From the NCBI RefSeq assembly GCF_000204055.1, contig NW_006768814.1, positions 395,322 to 459,321 on the forward strand: 64,000 nt of DNA. The letters run 5' to 3'. This DNA comes from Melampsora larici-populina 98AG31 (taxonomy: Eukaryota > Basidiomycota > Pucciniomycetes > Pucciniales > Melampsoraceae). The position numbers and the translations under genes are program-made. Shown here one piece after another: positions 23,296-35,150 of this stretch. The notes under the pieces are model-generated. The model did not search any database and was not told the DNA's origin. It saw nothing but the letters and a program-made list of their open reading frames with translations. Numbering within the stretch: the first letter of the stretch is position 1; every line of letters begins with the position of its first letter.

Positions 23296-26200
23296 GACAA
23301 GTTCTTTCACCTTTATAAAGGTTTGTCTATTTTGATTTTGGTACTTTTTTACTTTTTTCAGCTGTTTCCATGTCAGCACAAGGCTGAGAGTATTCTTTCA
23401 CCTTTATAAATGTTCAATCTTTTCTTTGTAGAGCTTAGTGTCTCTGCAGGTCTCACATTCTTACAGGTGGTTCACTGATCAAGAAGCCCTAGAGCAGGAG
23501 AGACTTGACTATTTCTCTTTGATATTGTTTCAAGTGTACTGAATTTTAGGAATTGAGAAATACCAGGAAATATATTGCAGAATATTCCAAACTTCAACAT
23601 CAAAAAAATGTTTGCCTTTCCTACACAAAACATTGTGGGCCAACTCAAGTGGGAATAGTATTGTATGTATTCAGTGCCATTTGATAGGTGTAAAGGACTC
23701 TTAGTCCTCACTTGAAGGAAAGTCTCAAAGAGGGAACGGGTTCAGATTGGTCACATAATGGACTTGCTTTTCTAGAACCCAAGTACTGATATCTATATTG
23801 CCTGACTCCAAAGGACATGAATATGAGATGAGTCTCAATTCCCTAAGGAGCCAGTACAACGAGAATTCTCAAATGAGAAGTAATAGGATAACTGTTAGGT
23901 CATAAGGTTATGTGTCTAAGTTATAATTTGTGGTGTATGTTTATAGTTGACGTGTTATGCTTGTAATGATGGAATGTAATGATGGAAGCATCATTACAAT
24001 AGGCCGGAGGGCCATTATCTCTGTATACAGCTCAGCAGTATCCAAGATATGGTGGAATTGGCCTTCAGGCTGAGCAGGTGCCAATGCCATCCATGATCCT
24101 TAACAGCTTAAAATAAGTCACATACCACACAGAGAGTGTAGTTTCCTTCTCAATGATCTATGAGTCATCCACACAAAGCAAGATACAACATAAGTTAGAA
24201 GGTTGCTTTTAGTGTGATAAGAAGAGTTTGATAGATCATTTATTTTGCAAACATAAAACAAACATATACAAGAAATAATAAAGAGATGGAAAACACAATG
24301 AAGAAAACTAAATATCTTACCTATGAGTCATCCACACAAAGCAAGATACAACATAAGTTAGAAGGTTGCTTTTAGTGTGATAAGAAGAGTTTGATAGATG
24401 AGGAAACAAACTCTTTAGACTACTAGGTAAATATTTATAGAAAAAGGAAAACAAAATAATAGCTCGAGTTAAGGAAGACACTTGTGAGTTGTAGTGATGA
24501 GAGAAAACAGTATCCAAGCTACATATTAAATCATGAAATGAAATGGCAATCTTTGAGATTTACAGACACAACAAGAGCACACTACACAACGCTGCAACAG
24601 GAATAACATAACACACTTGAGCGCATACACTAAACAACTAACATGATTGATGGTATAGGTTTTGTCCAATCTAGCCCATATTACGTGAGGGTTTGAGTTA
24701 TTTGAAGGAACATGAACATGAAGACACATCATGTCATGGCAAGAAAAGATTTTGAGCATGGTCAAGACCATTAAAAGTGTTGAGCTATACATACGTAACA
24801 AGAGGTGTTGTTAGCTTCTTTCCTTTCTCGAATTCTTCTTTGGTTGGGTATACATATGTGTTGGTGTATCTGACACCCCACAATTGTGACCTTGTGCCAG
24901 TTGTTTCAGATGTTCCTGCACATTTCTTAAGCATCTTGCTTTCAAGCTTCAAGTTAAGTTATTTTCTGTTTGGATGCAAGAGTAAGAGCAAGTTTTGCAT
25001 GGAAATCCAGGTGAGCTTTTGTGTGTTCCATACATTGACCCCTCAAAATCTCACACCCATGTGTGTGAAAGAGCTTGGCAAAACTGAGGATATCTCCAAA
25101 AGGGAGGTGCTTTGGAGTCACTTGTTTGGTGGTTGATGTGAGGAGGACACACAAGCTCACCTGACTTCCTGTGCACAACATCTTTTGGAGATCCAATCAA
25201 TGTGATTGATGTGGTTGGATATGTACTGAATGAGCACTGCCAAGGGGGCGGTTTTCTCCCATCTCAGACAGTCTTATGCCTTACAGCCAATGTTTCCCCT
25301 TGTCCATCAAAATTGCAAAACTGCCAAGCTGAAGGGTGTCTTAATGTTTATAGTTCTTATTCTAGATTTGTTACTGTGACAGGCAAATTCCTAATCCAAA
25401 CTGTGGAAGGAATTCTTCCATGTACACAGAAACAGGTCTTCTCCTCACAAAGTTGCTGCATCATTCAAGTTAACCAAGAACAATAGAATCAGATTAAATT
25501 GGCAAATTGAGAGATTGGACTAATCAGAAAATCATCCACATTCATATCAAAGGATCATTCATATACAAAACTCGACAATGCCTCCACTTTCAACCTGCAC
25601 AAACACAGAGTTTAACCAGCAGAAGTTACATCTGCAATAATCATTCTCCATCTTCTAATGGCATCTGTTATTTGCTTGATCCCACTGGCATATCATCACA
25701 ATTTTATATATCTTTCCACTATGCGTTGAATTCATACGAGGAATCGCAATTTGGTCTCGTGAGCACATTTTTTCATCTCAGCATACCCCACCCAAACAAT
25801 CCGATCATCAGCATAGCAAAGTCGCAACTTTGAAGACAAACCGGCGCAGAAGGTATTCCTATGGAAGACATCATTGTACCAACTCACAAACGGGGTCTTA
25901 GTCTTGCAGCATCACATACACTGTCAACACGTTGTGCCACGTGTGTGTGACTCCTCAAGAACATTAAATGTAATCATCACAAAACATCCGCTTCATCAAA
26001 GTGAGATTATTCACAAGTAGAAGTATAAAGACGCGCCGTAACCGGTGTGCTGAGGTCATTGCAGGATAATCAGACTAAGACATTAATGAGTCTAGACAGA
26101 TATAAGCCACGACAGCAAAAAAGACAAAGATTTTGATAATGAAAAACAAACAAATTGGAAGAAACGACGAAAAGATGCAAAAGTAGATGATGTCAAATGA

Positions 26201-26302
26201 CAATGGAGAACGACAAAACTGGGGTGACTCAGACACTACATGATTCCAGCAATGTAGCGCATTAGATCTGTAACTAAAATAAGACTGTTGATGAGGAGAA
26301 AA

Positions 26303-26991
26303 TCATGCTGTGTTGATGGTGAAAGTCACAGCCGAGACCTTGCCAACTTGAGGTTTCTTTCCGGCAAAAGTGACGTCGGCACTGAAGACGATTGCAATTG
26401 GGAAGTTCAATTTGATGGATCCATTCAGGACCATGTGGTAATGGCTAGCAGAGCTAGAGCTCTTGAGCTGGGCTAAATTGGTTTGTCAAGTGTTAGCCTC
26501 CGCGGACATGCAAAGGAACGGGGTGAAAAGCGGGAGAGCGCTCACCAGATTTGATGGTGAAGGTCAGTTGACCATATTGTTCGTATTGGCGAAAGGCGTT
26601 GATGAACTCTGACAATACCCTTCCAGTCAGCTTTGTAGAACGAGAACTAGAGCATTTGGTATTGGTGGCTTACCTTGCTTGCTTCGAACCTGTGTCGTCT
26701 CACCAAATACATTGTTCACGAGCTTTTTAGTTCCGTTGTCTCCAAGTAAATCCCAGATACCAGCATAGTTCTTGCTTGAAAAGTCTCTCTGCATAGTATT
26801 CAAGAGAGGATTTAACGTGTTGATGTCTGCTTTGGCAAAATCTGATAAACAAAGCGTCTGTAAGTATATGAAGGTTTCAGTTATAGTCTAAGATAGACGC
26901 TCTAACTCTTTGACCAGGTTACCGCTAACGTATTGGATAGCAGGCCGACGAGGACAACGAGCGTGACGAAAAAGAGGGTTGAGATCTTCAT
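26303..26991 (-). CDS. Small secreted protein, copy 2 (candidate effector)
   Basis: Paralogue of the gene at 19911-20599. Exons are 26923-26991, 26674-26857, 26546-26608 and 26303-26472. It has the same 161-residue design and the same splice sites. The one coding difference I see is at the first codon of exon 2: ATG in copy 1 and ACG here, changing Met24 to Thr directly after the predicted signal-peptide region. The unchanged open frame in both copies argues against decay, but with so few differences overall it is weak evidence for selection. Upstream, this copy keeps the ancestral flank, whereas the upstream region of copy 1 is cut by the transposon 785 bp from the ATG. Confidence 0.82.
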
Positions 26992-27084
26992 GATAAATAT
27001 TGTGATGAAAAGATGAGTGGCAGGTAGTTGGATAGATTGGAATAGAAAACTTGATGATATGAAAAGTGCGAATGAGATCTGCTA

Positions 27085-27094
27085 GTATTTATAC
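27085..27094 (-). promoter_or_regulatory. TATA box of secreted-protein gene copy 2
   Basis: GTATAAATAC on the minus strand, about 95 bp before the start codon at 26991, identical to copy 1. Confidence 0.6.
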
Positions 27095-27888
27095 GTATGA
27101 AGGATGTATGAAGGAAATTCGACCCTGCGGTCTGGACTCCCTGTCAAGAAGCCTGGCCGAAGGATTCGCATGGGGAATTGATGGTGTCCAGTATCTACCA
27201 CTGAGATATTCTGATCATTTACCAAAACGCGAGTCCGAGAGTTTCCTTTTGCCACATTTGGACACGTTATATCGATCAATTCCTCATTGAGGTGAGTCTG
27301 TGATACTTTCTTTCGATCCTTGGATCAAACGGCAATATCTGTTGGCATTTTTGAGCTCAGTCGCCCTCTTGCAGCCTCTTGCGGCAAGCGGTGTAGTGAT
27401 GACACAGCATCAAGTGATCATTCGGTCTGAAAGATTTGACACGATTAGACCTCTCTCTCTGATATACTGAGGATCGTGTATACACAAAGGTCATTTACTT
27501 GCGGGTTTCCCGCTCCATGACCCAGACGCCAGGGAGTTTTATTGATCAATCGGATCGCTCCGATGGAAGCCTGGTAAGCGAGTCCTTGCTGGTGCTCGAC
27601 GGCTGACTCAAAATAGTCATAATGAGCCGGTCAGAGCTGGTCTCGATCTACTCGATCCAGTTCAGTATGTTGACTCTGGGAAAATGTCACCAGAGCTGAG
27701 CGCTACACAGCATCATCAAGACGTTATATCACTCGTAAAACCTCGCGGCTTTTCGGCGCAAGGTATACTGCAGATTGTTCAGAGATAGCAGAGACATACG
27801 GCTACTGACCTCGAACCATTCTCCCGTCCAATGAGTCACATACTCTCGCCGTACCTACAAAAAACAAAAACAAACCGATTGTCAACTT

Positions 27889-28670
27889 TTGAAGACTGAT
27901 GACGTCGCAGAGAGATCACTTGACCCAAGGCCCGATCCACACCAGGCTTCTGCGACCCCATCCCGCAGTTTCCAGCGGACTGGTAATCTCTCAGCAGATG
28001 GGAAAACAATATTCCGACCATCAAGTGAGACATCGGAAGATATCTTAGAAGATGAGAATGATAGTTATGTAGAAGCTTTTCTAGAATACTCCAAAACTGA
28101 AGAGTTTCAAACGGATTTTGATGGTCCGGTCATCTCAACGTCTGTACATTATTGGCAACATGTTGAGGTTACTACTAACCATCAAGACCTTGGTGATCAA
28201 AACACAACAAACGAATTTGACTCGTTATTGGTGGACCCTGCTATAGAACAACTCGCGGAACCTTACACCTCGGTTACTCAGATAACACAGCAAACACCTA
28301 TTGTGATTGATGACAATGATGTCAATATGGACTACCTTTCTCGTGGCACAAACCCGACCACGACTATCCCTGAATCACACCTTGATCATATGCGATCGGT
28401 GGCGGACAATCAAGATCCTGATGCTGTCATTACTACACTCGGGACTTGGCCACTCTAAATTAGCAAAGACCGATCACGCATGTAGTCAATAATGATGACT
28501 ATTTTCTGCAGCTTCATCAATTGGGTCAAGATCATCAAGAGAAATTTAGCATGATCGATGAACTGCTTGAAAGGTACCTGGATATAGATGTATCACCAGT
28601 ATTGGGTGTGGATGCTGATGATCAAACCAGAATACAATCTTTCACGACATCACCCAGCTCAGATTTCTAG
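27889..28670 (+). CDS. Hypothetical acidic protein, 5' end unresolved
   Basis: I do not recognise this protein. An open frame of 189 codons runs from 27889. A donor at 28426 (GATGCT/GTCATT) joins in phase to an acceptor at 28511, adding 52 residues that end in SPSSDF. The product is acidic, rich in Asp, Glu, Thr and Gln, with no membrane segment or cysteine cluster. Stretches such as SEDILEDENDSYVEAFLEYS and QEKFSMIDELLERYL could be helical. The frame opens with TTG, so the true start is either an upstream exon (acceptor possible at AACTTTTGAAG near 27893) or lost. The 5' side comes within about 110 bp of the duplication border, so the gene may be truncated. Confidence 0.45.
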
Positions 28671-28939
28671 GGATCCCGCCCCAAAATCCATCTACCAGCT
28701 TGACATCTGCCTGTGTTCCTCTGAGGCGACTGAAAGAACAAATGCCCCGGTAAGTGATCTCATACCTAGCATCAATCATGGCCACACTTTATCTTTTATT
28801 AATGCTTGGCTTCTTCAGCCCTCTGCTTCTGGCGTGCTAAATTCACAGGAAATCATAGTACAACAAATTATCAAACAAGATACATAAGAAACAAATGAAA
28901 ATCGAATCGAATCAAACACCAAGTTAAAGACCAATTTGC

Positions 28940-29562
28940 TTCAAACTTCGATGATCCTCAACTTTCATCTTGATACTAATAGCGGTCGGATTTAGGTAAG
29001 TCTTTGTACATTCATCAAAGACAAGATTAAAGAAGACTGATTTATCTTCTCATACCAGATCTATCTCTTTATGGAATTATTGTTCCAGTCTTACCTTTCG
29101 CACCCAAGCAACTCGGAGGAATACCAGACCAAGATATCCAACCTATCATCTCTGCTATCTTAGCAGCCCGTGCATCAGCAGCTTTTCTTTTTCCTCGGTG
29201 CGCTGGCTTAATCTCTGATGCTGGTAAGGGTTGCTTCCTTTCCTATATGTATTGGTAGCCATGTCTGCTGCATGTCATCTTGATCTTGGCTTTTGGATCA
29301 ATCTTTCACTTTTTCATTTGGTCATATGAAGCTTCCTGATTTACTCTGCTTTGAAAGAAACATCCTGCTTCTTTTTTTTTGGCTAGAATTCTTCAAGGTC
29401 TCACTTCTGGTAAGCTCTAATTAGGAATATAAGTGTTCACCTTGAAATCTAGAATTCATTCCACAAAGTTTAGCATTGATTCTTGTGCTTCTTCATCAAC
29501 AGCTATTACCTGGACTGTAAGATTAACATTAATAGTAGATATAGAAGGGAGAAGTTGACATT
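28940..29562 (+). pseudogene. Decayed MFS transporter (multidrug/DHA1-like)
   Basis: Pieces of a major facilitator transporter appear in order across putative exons. They are TFILILIAVGF (first helix, about 28950-28995), LSLYGIIVPVLPFAP and AGLISDAG (29060-29225; compare the MFS motif G-x-L-x-D), then ARILQGLTSG (about 29392-29408) and AITWTVRLTLIVD (29503-29545). The latter two match the ARxLQGxSG...WTVGLALLVD region of DHA1-type proteins. The first junction does not keep frame with any GT-AG choice I tried, no ATG is found, and only the first four helices or so are represented. It is most likely a truncated relic. Confidence 0.5.
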
Positions 29563-30119
29563 ATTTTTTGGGTCCAAAAAATCTATTGCAATACTTTACT
29601 TCAAACACAAATATATTTGTAAATTGGGAAATTAATCAACTATGAAATATTCATTGTGGATCTGAATCTGTGATTTCAAGATATCAATTGTTTTTTGCTG
29701 ATGACTTCTCCTTGAATCTACAGACTTAAAAATTATGTTTTGACAAATCAAAATTTGGAAAAAACCTTGAATGTGATACATGAAGGGAGAAGAAATTCAC
29801 AAAATTTTTCAAGGATTTGTTGATGTGAAGAACATTTTGGTAAAGCCAAAGGCTTTATGGGAGTGTAGGGAGAGCTTATAAGCAGCCATGCGGCAAAGAT
29901 ATCATTGAGATTAAGTTGATATTCTTTCCATAAAAAGGTCCTCTGTGAATTTTGTCTTTCTTTGCACAAATTCTGACAAGTTCAGTTCACATAGTGGATG
30001 ATATTAGTCCTTCTCAGTCTGACAACCTACCATGGGCTTTCATGAACCACAATTTTTCTATAACCTAAGGGGAATTTATTGCCAGATGACTTTATTTTGA
30101 CTAGCCAGTGGTCAGAAGA

Positions 30120-30441
30120 GTTACAGAACATTTGTTTTTTTGCAAAATCATACTGGGCCTCAAATTTTATAAGCTTTAGGATAAGTGTGAGATACATTAT
30201 TAGTGAAGTTAAATTGGCCAGTGCAATCACCTGATTTGAACCCAATCAAAAATCTTTGCCCATCATGAAATCCAAGATCTCAACTAAAAATCCGATCAAG
30301 GATCTCGATTCCATGAAGGCCAATGTGTTAGAATCATGGGAGAGTGTACCTACAGAGAAATTGGGATGTCTGGCTGCCTCAATGCCCAAGAGACTTCAAG
30401 CTGTCATTGATGCAAAGGGTGGATCCACCCCTGGTGATTAG
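30120..30441 (+). pseudogene. Decayed Tc1/mariner transposase, C-terminal end
   Basis: WPVQSPDLNPIKNL at about 30219-30256 is the Tc1/mariner catalytic-site signature (consensus SPDLNPIEN). The frame then shifts, and the remainder continues at 30256-30441, ending SMPKRLQAVIDAKGG, another family hallmark. Upstream, FLQNH near 30134 recalls the xDNxPxH motif. The frame break and missing N-terminus make it inactive. Confidence 0.75.
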
Positions 30442-32476
30442 TCAGGTATTTTTTTCTCTGCACTCTAGATTTTTTCTTCATAAATCATCAGATAGAGAAG
30501 ATGCTGATTATTTTTTCTCACTATCTCTAACAGGCACTATTGTATATACAATTAAAAGTTATAATGAAATTTGTAAAAGAAAGTCATTTTTTTTTTGAAC
30601 AAAATGACAAAACCGTAGATTTTGTGTGACTACGTGTAATCTAACATTGAAACCATTAAGGGGTTAGGGGTTAGGCTTAGGGAAAGGATATGTGCACCCC
30701 TCTCCAAGTGTATGTGACATTACCTCTGCTCCTAATCACCATTGTTCATCTCAATCCTGGTTCTCGCCACCTTTAGACCTTACACCCAGTATGGCCTCCA
30801 TACCATACCTTGCCCTACTACATTCCTTTCCTGTTGCTTTCTACCAGAAACAACAATTTATCATCCCTCCCTCAGATTGCACCAATTTATTTTTGGTTGC
30901 CTTAACTGTGTAATATACCTGGGCTAGCTTTCTGATTTGTTACTCATAATGTATAAAGTGATCTCCATCAATTTATAAAATACATTCTACTGAATTGACC
31001 TACAGACAACTTCTAACAAAGCTTTCCTGATGGAGTAATCTTTGAACAAACATTCTATGTATATTGAGTTCAGTTGAGCCCATATTATGACTGCGGCGCC
31101 CGCCACCCAATTTGGCTAGTTTTTTTAAAGTGTGTATTTGCTTTATTGCATACAATCATCATATGTTGGACATCAAGAAAATATAACACAAGGTTTTACT
31201 GTCTGCAAGGAGATTGAACTACAGCATTCACCACCAAAAACCAGCAAAATATGTGTGTTAATAAATGTGAACTTTTATTTTTGTCCCTTTTCCATGTCCA
31301 ACACAATGGAATGGTAGAAACTGAACAAGTGGCATTCTAACATTAGGAAAAACTGCCATCTAGTCAGAACAAGAGACTTTTTTTCTTTAGATTATTACAT
31401 ATGCACCACAAAGACAGTTAATTGCGTCAGGGCGTTGGGCATGTCCAAAATTGGGAACACAACCCAACGTCCACTAATGGGGCACTGGCTCGACACCTGG
31501 ATGCATATATATCCATGCCGCATCCTGAAGATGCTCTGGTGTTTTCCTTGCCAAGATGAGATTTGAGCACACTGTGCTTGGATCACCTAGGGATGTCCAA
31601 CCAATGGATCACCCCTAGGGCAAACGCTGGGTGTCCACCTGGTAATCAAATGTCTTATGCCCACATGATTGAGGTAGGACAGCCACCAGTATTCTCAAGA
31701 CTGGGTGTCCAATGAGCACTACATCAAAGGACCTCAATGGTGCAAGGACAGTTAAATTTGAATATTGTTTTGGTATAAGGTTTTGCATGACATCATCATG
31801 TGATGACTTTGACACTTTGATCCGCACCAAAGCATTTTCATCCTTTTTCATCTCTTTGATTTCTTCTTCCACCTTCATCTCCTTCCCCCTTTCTTTTGAT
31901 CTTCTTCATCTTTTTTCTGGTCACTTCCTCGTACCATAAAGTGAATTTGATTTAACTTTGACACTCGAGGCTTTTTCCTTGTTCACAATGACAATTGAGC
32001 TGATTGAATTTTAACGATTAAATAACAAAGGCAAACTCCCATCTTACAACTTATCACCTTGATGGTGTCTTTTTTCTTTTTAAAATAAAATCACCCAGGT
32101 GTTATCTTATTTTGTTTACTTCAGCTTCTTAATCTCACTATCCACAATAAACTCTTTAAACTCTTGGATTGCTGATTTTCTCAAACAAGCAGCTTACATA
32201 CCTTAGGCTTTACATACAAATTCAATTGAACTCAAAAGCTTCAAACGCAAAGAAATCAAAGGTAAGTTTTTCTAGATTGCTTGATTAACTTTATTTCTGG
32301 GAACATGTTCTGATTCGGGATCTGCTTTGATCTGTTTACCATCTGAAGTGTGTGTATCTAGTTGACCATCAATCTGAAGTCCTTCATCTTGCAATATCTT
32401 TGTTCTACAAATCTTGAAGCACCGTTTTAGACAGACGAGTCAAGTGAGAATGATGATTAATACTGAGAATCATGAA
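30442..32476. other. Gene-poor region with repeat remnants
   Basis: About 2 kb without a recognised gene. A short telomere-like GGGTTAGGGGTTAGG occurs at 30660-30674 but is a single short run. Open frames of 60-90 codons on both strands have no known domain. Confidence 0.4.
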
Positions 32477-32621
32477 GGGCACGTTCACTTAAGCAATTTC
32501 TGGTGAGAAATCACATTCTGCAAAATTTAAAGTGTCTATTTGGTGGTACATGTTTCATTTTTGCATTAAAATTTTTACAGAATGTGATTTCTGGTCAGAA
32601 ATTCCTTAAGTGAACGCACCC
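32477..32621. mobile_element. 145-bp palindromic MITE
   Basis: The left arm GGGCACGTTCACTTAAG continues with CAATTTCTGG and CAGAAATCACATTCTG-like sequence. The right arm is its inverse (CTTAAGTGAACGCACCC), and the arms match over about 55 bp. GAA flanks both ends, a possible 3-bp target duplication. It is too short to code for anything. Confidence 0.8.
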
Positions 32622-34210
32622 GAATTGATTTGTTATTGAGCAATTTACAGAACACAATCCATCAAATATCACGATTGAAGTCAATGATTGAGAAAAAGAC
32701 CAATTATTCCTATCAGCTTTTGGTGATAGACATTATTGTTTTTATCATTTCATTGTTTTATCGTTTTTATCACTCTATCGCTTGTATTACTTTATTGTCT
32801 TTATCTTCTTTTTGTTTGTATCATTTCATCAATGTTGGCCATTTGAATTACAAATATGTTTCATAATGATGCTTCATAGGAAATATAAATGCACTGTTAT
32901 TAATCAGAATAATTCTGAAATCAGTGAACCAAAAATCAACTGGACAACCTACATAGATCCAGGGAGATATTGAGGAGTGATTCTCTTGGAATCAGTGATG
33001 CATGTGCCTTCACAACAAACCTTGAGGCATGTCAGATGGATGTTGATTCGTGGGTTCTGGCCAGCCCAATGGGCTCTGCTCAGGCATCTGAACTTTGGAG
33101 TCCGACAGATGTTTCTCTGTGTGCTGTCCGAGGACGTCGGTCCAGGACCCCGGAAAGCTCCTGGAGGGGTTTTTGGATACCGGTGTTTTGTGAAGTCATG
33201 TAACACAGTACCAGATATGTGATAGGTGCAAAAGATGCGCCTCAACAAGGGCTATTAGATGGTACACATGTCTGACTCTGAACATGACTGGTTGCTTTGG
33301 AAATGTGTGATTCGTAACTTTTGCCCCCCCAGGCCGGCCAAAACCCATACCGGGTCGGGCCAGGTACTTACATACGGATATCTCGGTAATTACACGTGGT
33401 ACATAAGTAAAAGTATATGTAATCGAGAGCCCTGATTAAGGCGGTTCTCCTGCCACCGAGAAATCCATGTTATACCATGTCTCCTGGATGCAAATGGTGA
33501 AAGTGTGAGGGTCAGGGCCGGAATGGATCCAGGACGGATTGTTCTCCAGAAGCTTTCCGGGGTCCTGTCCGTCCCCCACCAAGGAAAATTGGACATCCAA
33601 TGGACATCCAAGTGTCCTTGTGGTGTAGTTGTTCTTTTGATTTGAGACCTTTGTCTTGTGCTTTTTGTTTTAATTTTCCTATCCTTATGGCCCTAAGAAG
33701 CAGTTTTGTTCATACATACATTTCTGTGAGCACGAGACTGCAGTCTGATCAAAAGATGATTGTGCAACTGTGATCGCCAAATTCTAAGTTCAAACGTGCA
33801 AAACTGGGGCTGTACCGATGACAGCCGGGTCGCAGTTTGCCTCAAACGATTCCCGCATCGAGTAGCCGCGCGCGCATCATTTCGGGTTTGATTAGGTTTA
33901 GAATGATGAGAGATACCGGTCCAATCAGTCAAGTCCATTTATGTGATTCTCGCACTAGCAGCGAGCCCGCTCTTCACCACCTCCTCAAGACAACCCTTCA
34001 AGCCATCCATCGCCGAAAGACACGGTGCGTTGCTCAGCTACTCGAACCTCTTGCGGCCACAGACACTGTGATATGGCGTCGTATGTACCTCTGGTACACG
34101 ACCCATGATCAGGGCCAACGCTGCTGGCAAACAGATGCAGCTGGCCCTTGATTCTGATCCATGTCTTTCGCTTGCTCTACCAACCTACTCGACCTTCGCA
34201 GATAGTCGCA
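32622..34210. other. Spacer upstream of eL6
   Basis: It contains a pair of inverted segments (GGACCCCGGAAAGCTCCTGGA at about 33145 and its near inverse near 33542-33570), which may be part of a decayed element. Open frames on both strands show no recognised product. The last few hundred bases should include the eL6 promoter and 5' UTR. Confidence 0.4.
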
Positions 34211-35150
34211 ATGGCCGCCACTACTAAAACTCCTCGGTCACGAAACTACGAGATTGGTCCCCTTGTCAATCGCTACTCGAAATCGCAGCTTTACTCCAAG
34301 AAGGGCTCCTACAAAAGGCCCCACAAGCCCATCGCCAGCTCTAAGCCTGCCCCAGTTGATGTCACAGCCACCAAAACCGTCAAGGTCACACTTTTCTCTG
34401 GATCTTGATTATAAGTAGTATCCCGTCTCACACGTCCATGTCGGTTTCTTCTTCAGGTTGGTGGTGCCAAGAATGGAGGTGAACGTGTGGTTCCTGTTCA
34501 CAAGGCACCCAGATTCTATCCCACCGAGGATGTGCCCCGTCCTTTGAAATCCCGAAAGACTGCTCGCGCCCCTGGTCTCCGCTCCACCCTCACCCCTGGA
34601 ACCGTCATCATCATCTTGGCTGGTCGATTCCGTGGCAAGCGAGCTGTCTTCTTGAAACAGCTCACCAGCGGTCTTCTCCTCATCTCCGGACCATTTAAAC
34701 TCAACGGTGTCCCCCTCCGAAGAGTGAACCAAGCTTACGTTATCGCCACCCAGACCAAGGTCGATGTATCATCGGTCACGGTAAGCGGCCTCATTCAGCT
34801 TCATTCGAACTACCCAGACTGATGCCCTACTTTAGTTGGATGAAAAGCTAGATGACGCTTATTTCTCCAAGGACAAAAAGACTCGTGAACAGCGAGCCAA
34901 GGCCAAAGAGTTCTTCGCTGAAAACGGTGAGAAGGAAAAGAAGACACTCCCAGAAGCCAAGATCGCCGATCAAAAACAGGTATGTCAATTGTTAATTGTT
35001 GTGGAGCTTTCGTTATCTCATCCATGAATCTACTTGTAGGTTGACAAGGCCCTCAGCGCTGTCATCGCCAAGACACCCAACCTTGCGAAGTTCTTAGCTT
35101 GTCCATTCGGATTGTCGAAGGGTGAATTCCCTCATTTGATGAAATTTTGA
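34211..35150 (+). CDS. RPL6: 60S ribosomal protein eL6
   Basis: Cytosolic large-subunit protein. Four exons: 34211-34384, 34457-34780, 34836-34979 and 35040-35150, all in phase 0, giving 250 residues. Landmarks are [20 protein letters not shown], then [60 protein letters not shown] and a basic C-terminal domain closing [21 protein letters not shown]. The start ATG opens [18 protein letters not shown] and lacks a conserved upstream extension. Length is between the yeast (176) and human (288) proteins. Confidence 0.96.

Larger units (their letters stand above)
23301..27776. repeat. Right copy of the large direct duplication
   Basis: Near-identical to 17073-21384. It carries an extra 163 bp: a 79-bp segment beginning CTATGAGTCATCCACAC occurs twice (24158-24236 and 24321-24399) around an 84-bp AT-rich spacer. 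The left copy has only one 79-bp segment and no spacer. Confidence 0.95.

Noticed and set aside
30660..30674. GGGTTAGGGGTTAGG, telomere-like
   Set aside because: Only about two units and not followed by an array; ordinary genes lie on both sides, so not a chromosome end.
33045..33610. Possible complete inverted-repeat transposon around the GGACCCCGGAAAGCT pair
   Set aside because: Only about 30 bp near the middle of each side match; outer sequences do not pair, so ends cannot be defined.
33837..34151. 104-codon frame just upstream of eL6
   Set aside because: It falls in the expected promoter and leader of the ribosomal gene and has no family resemblance.
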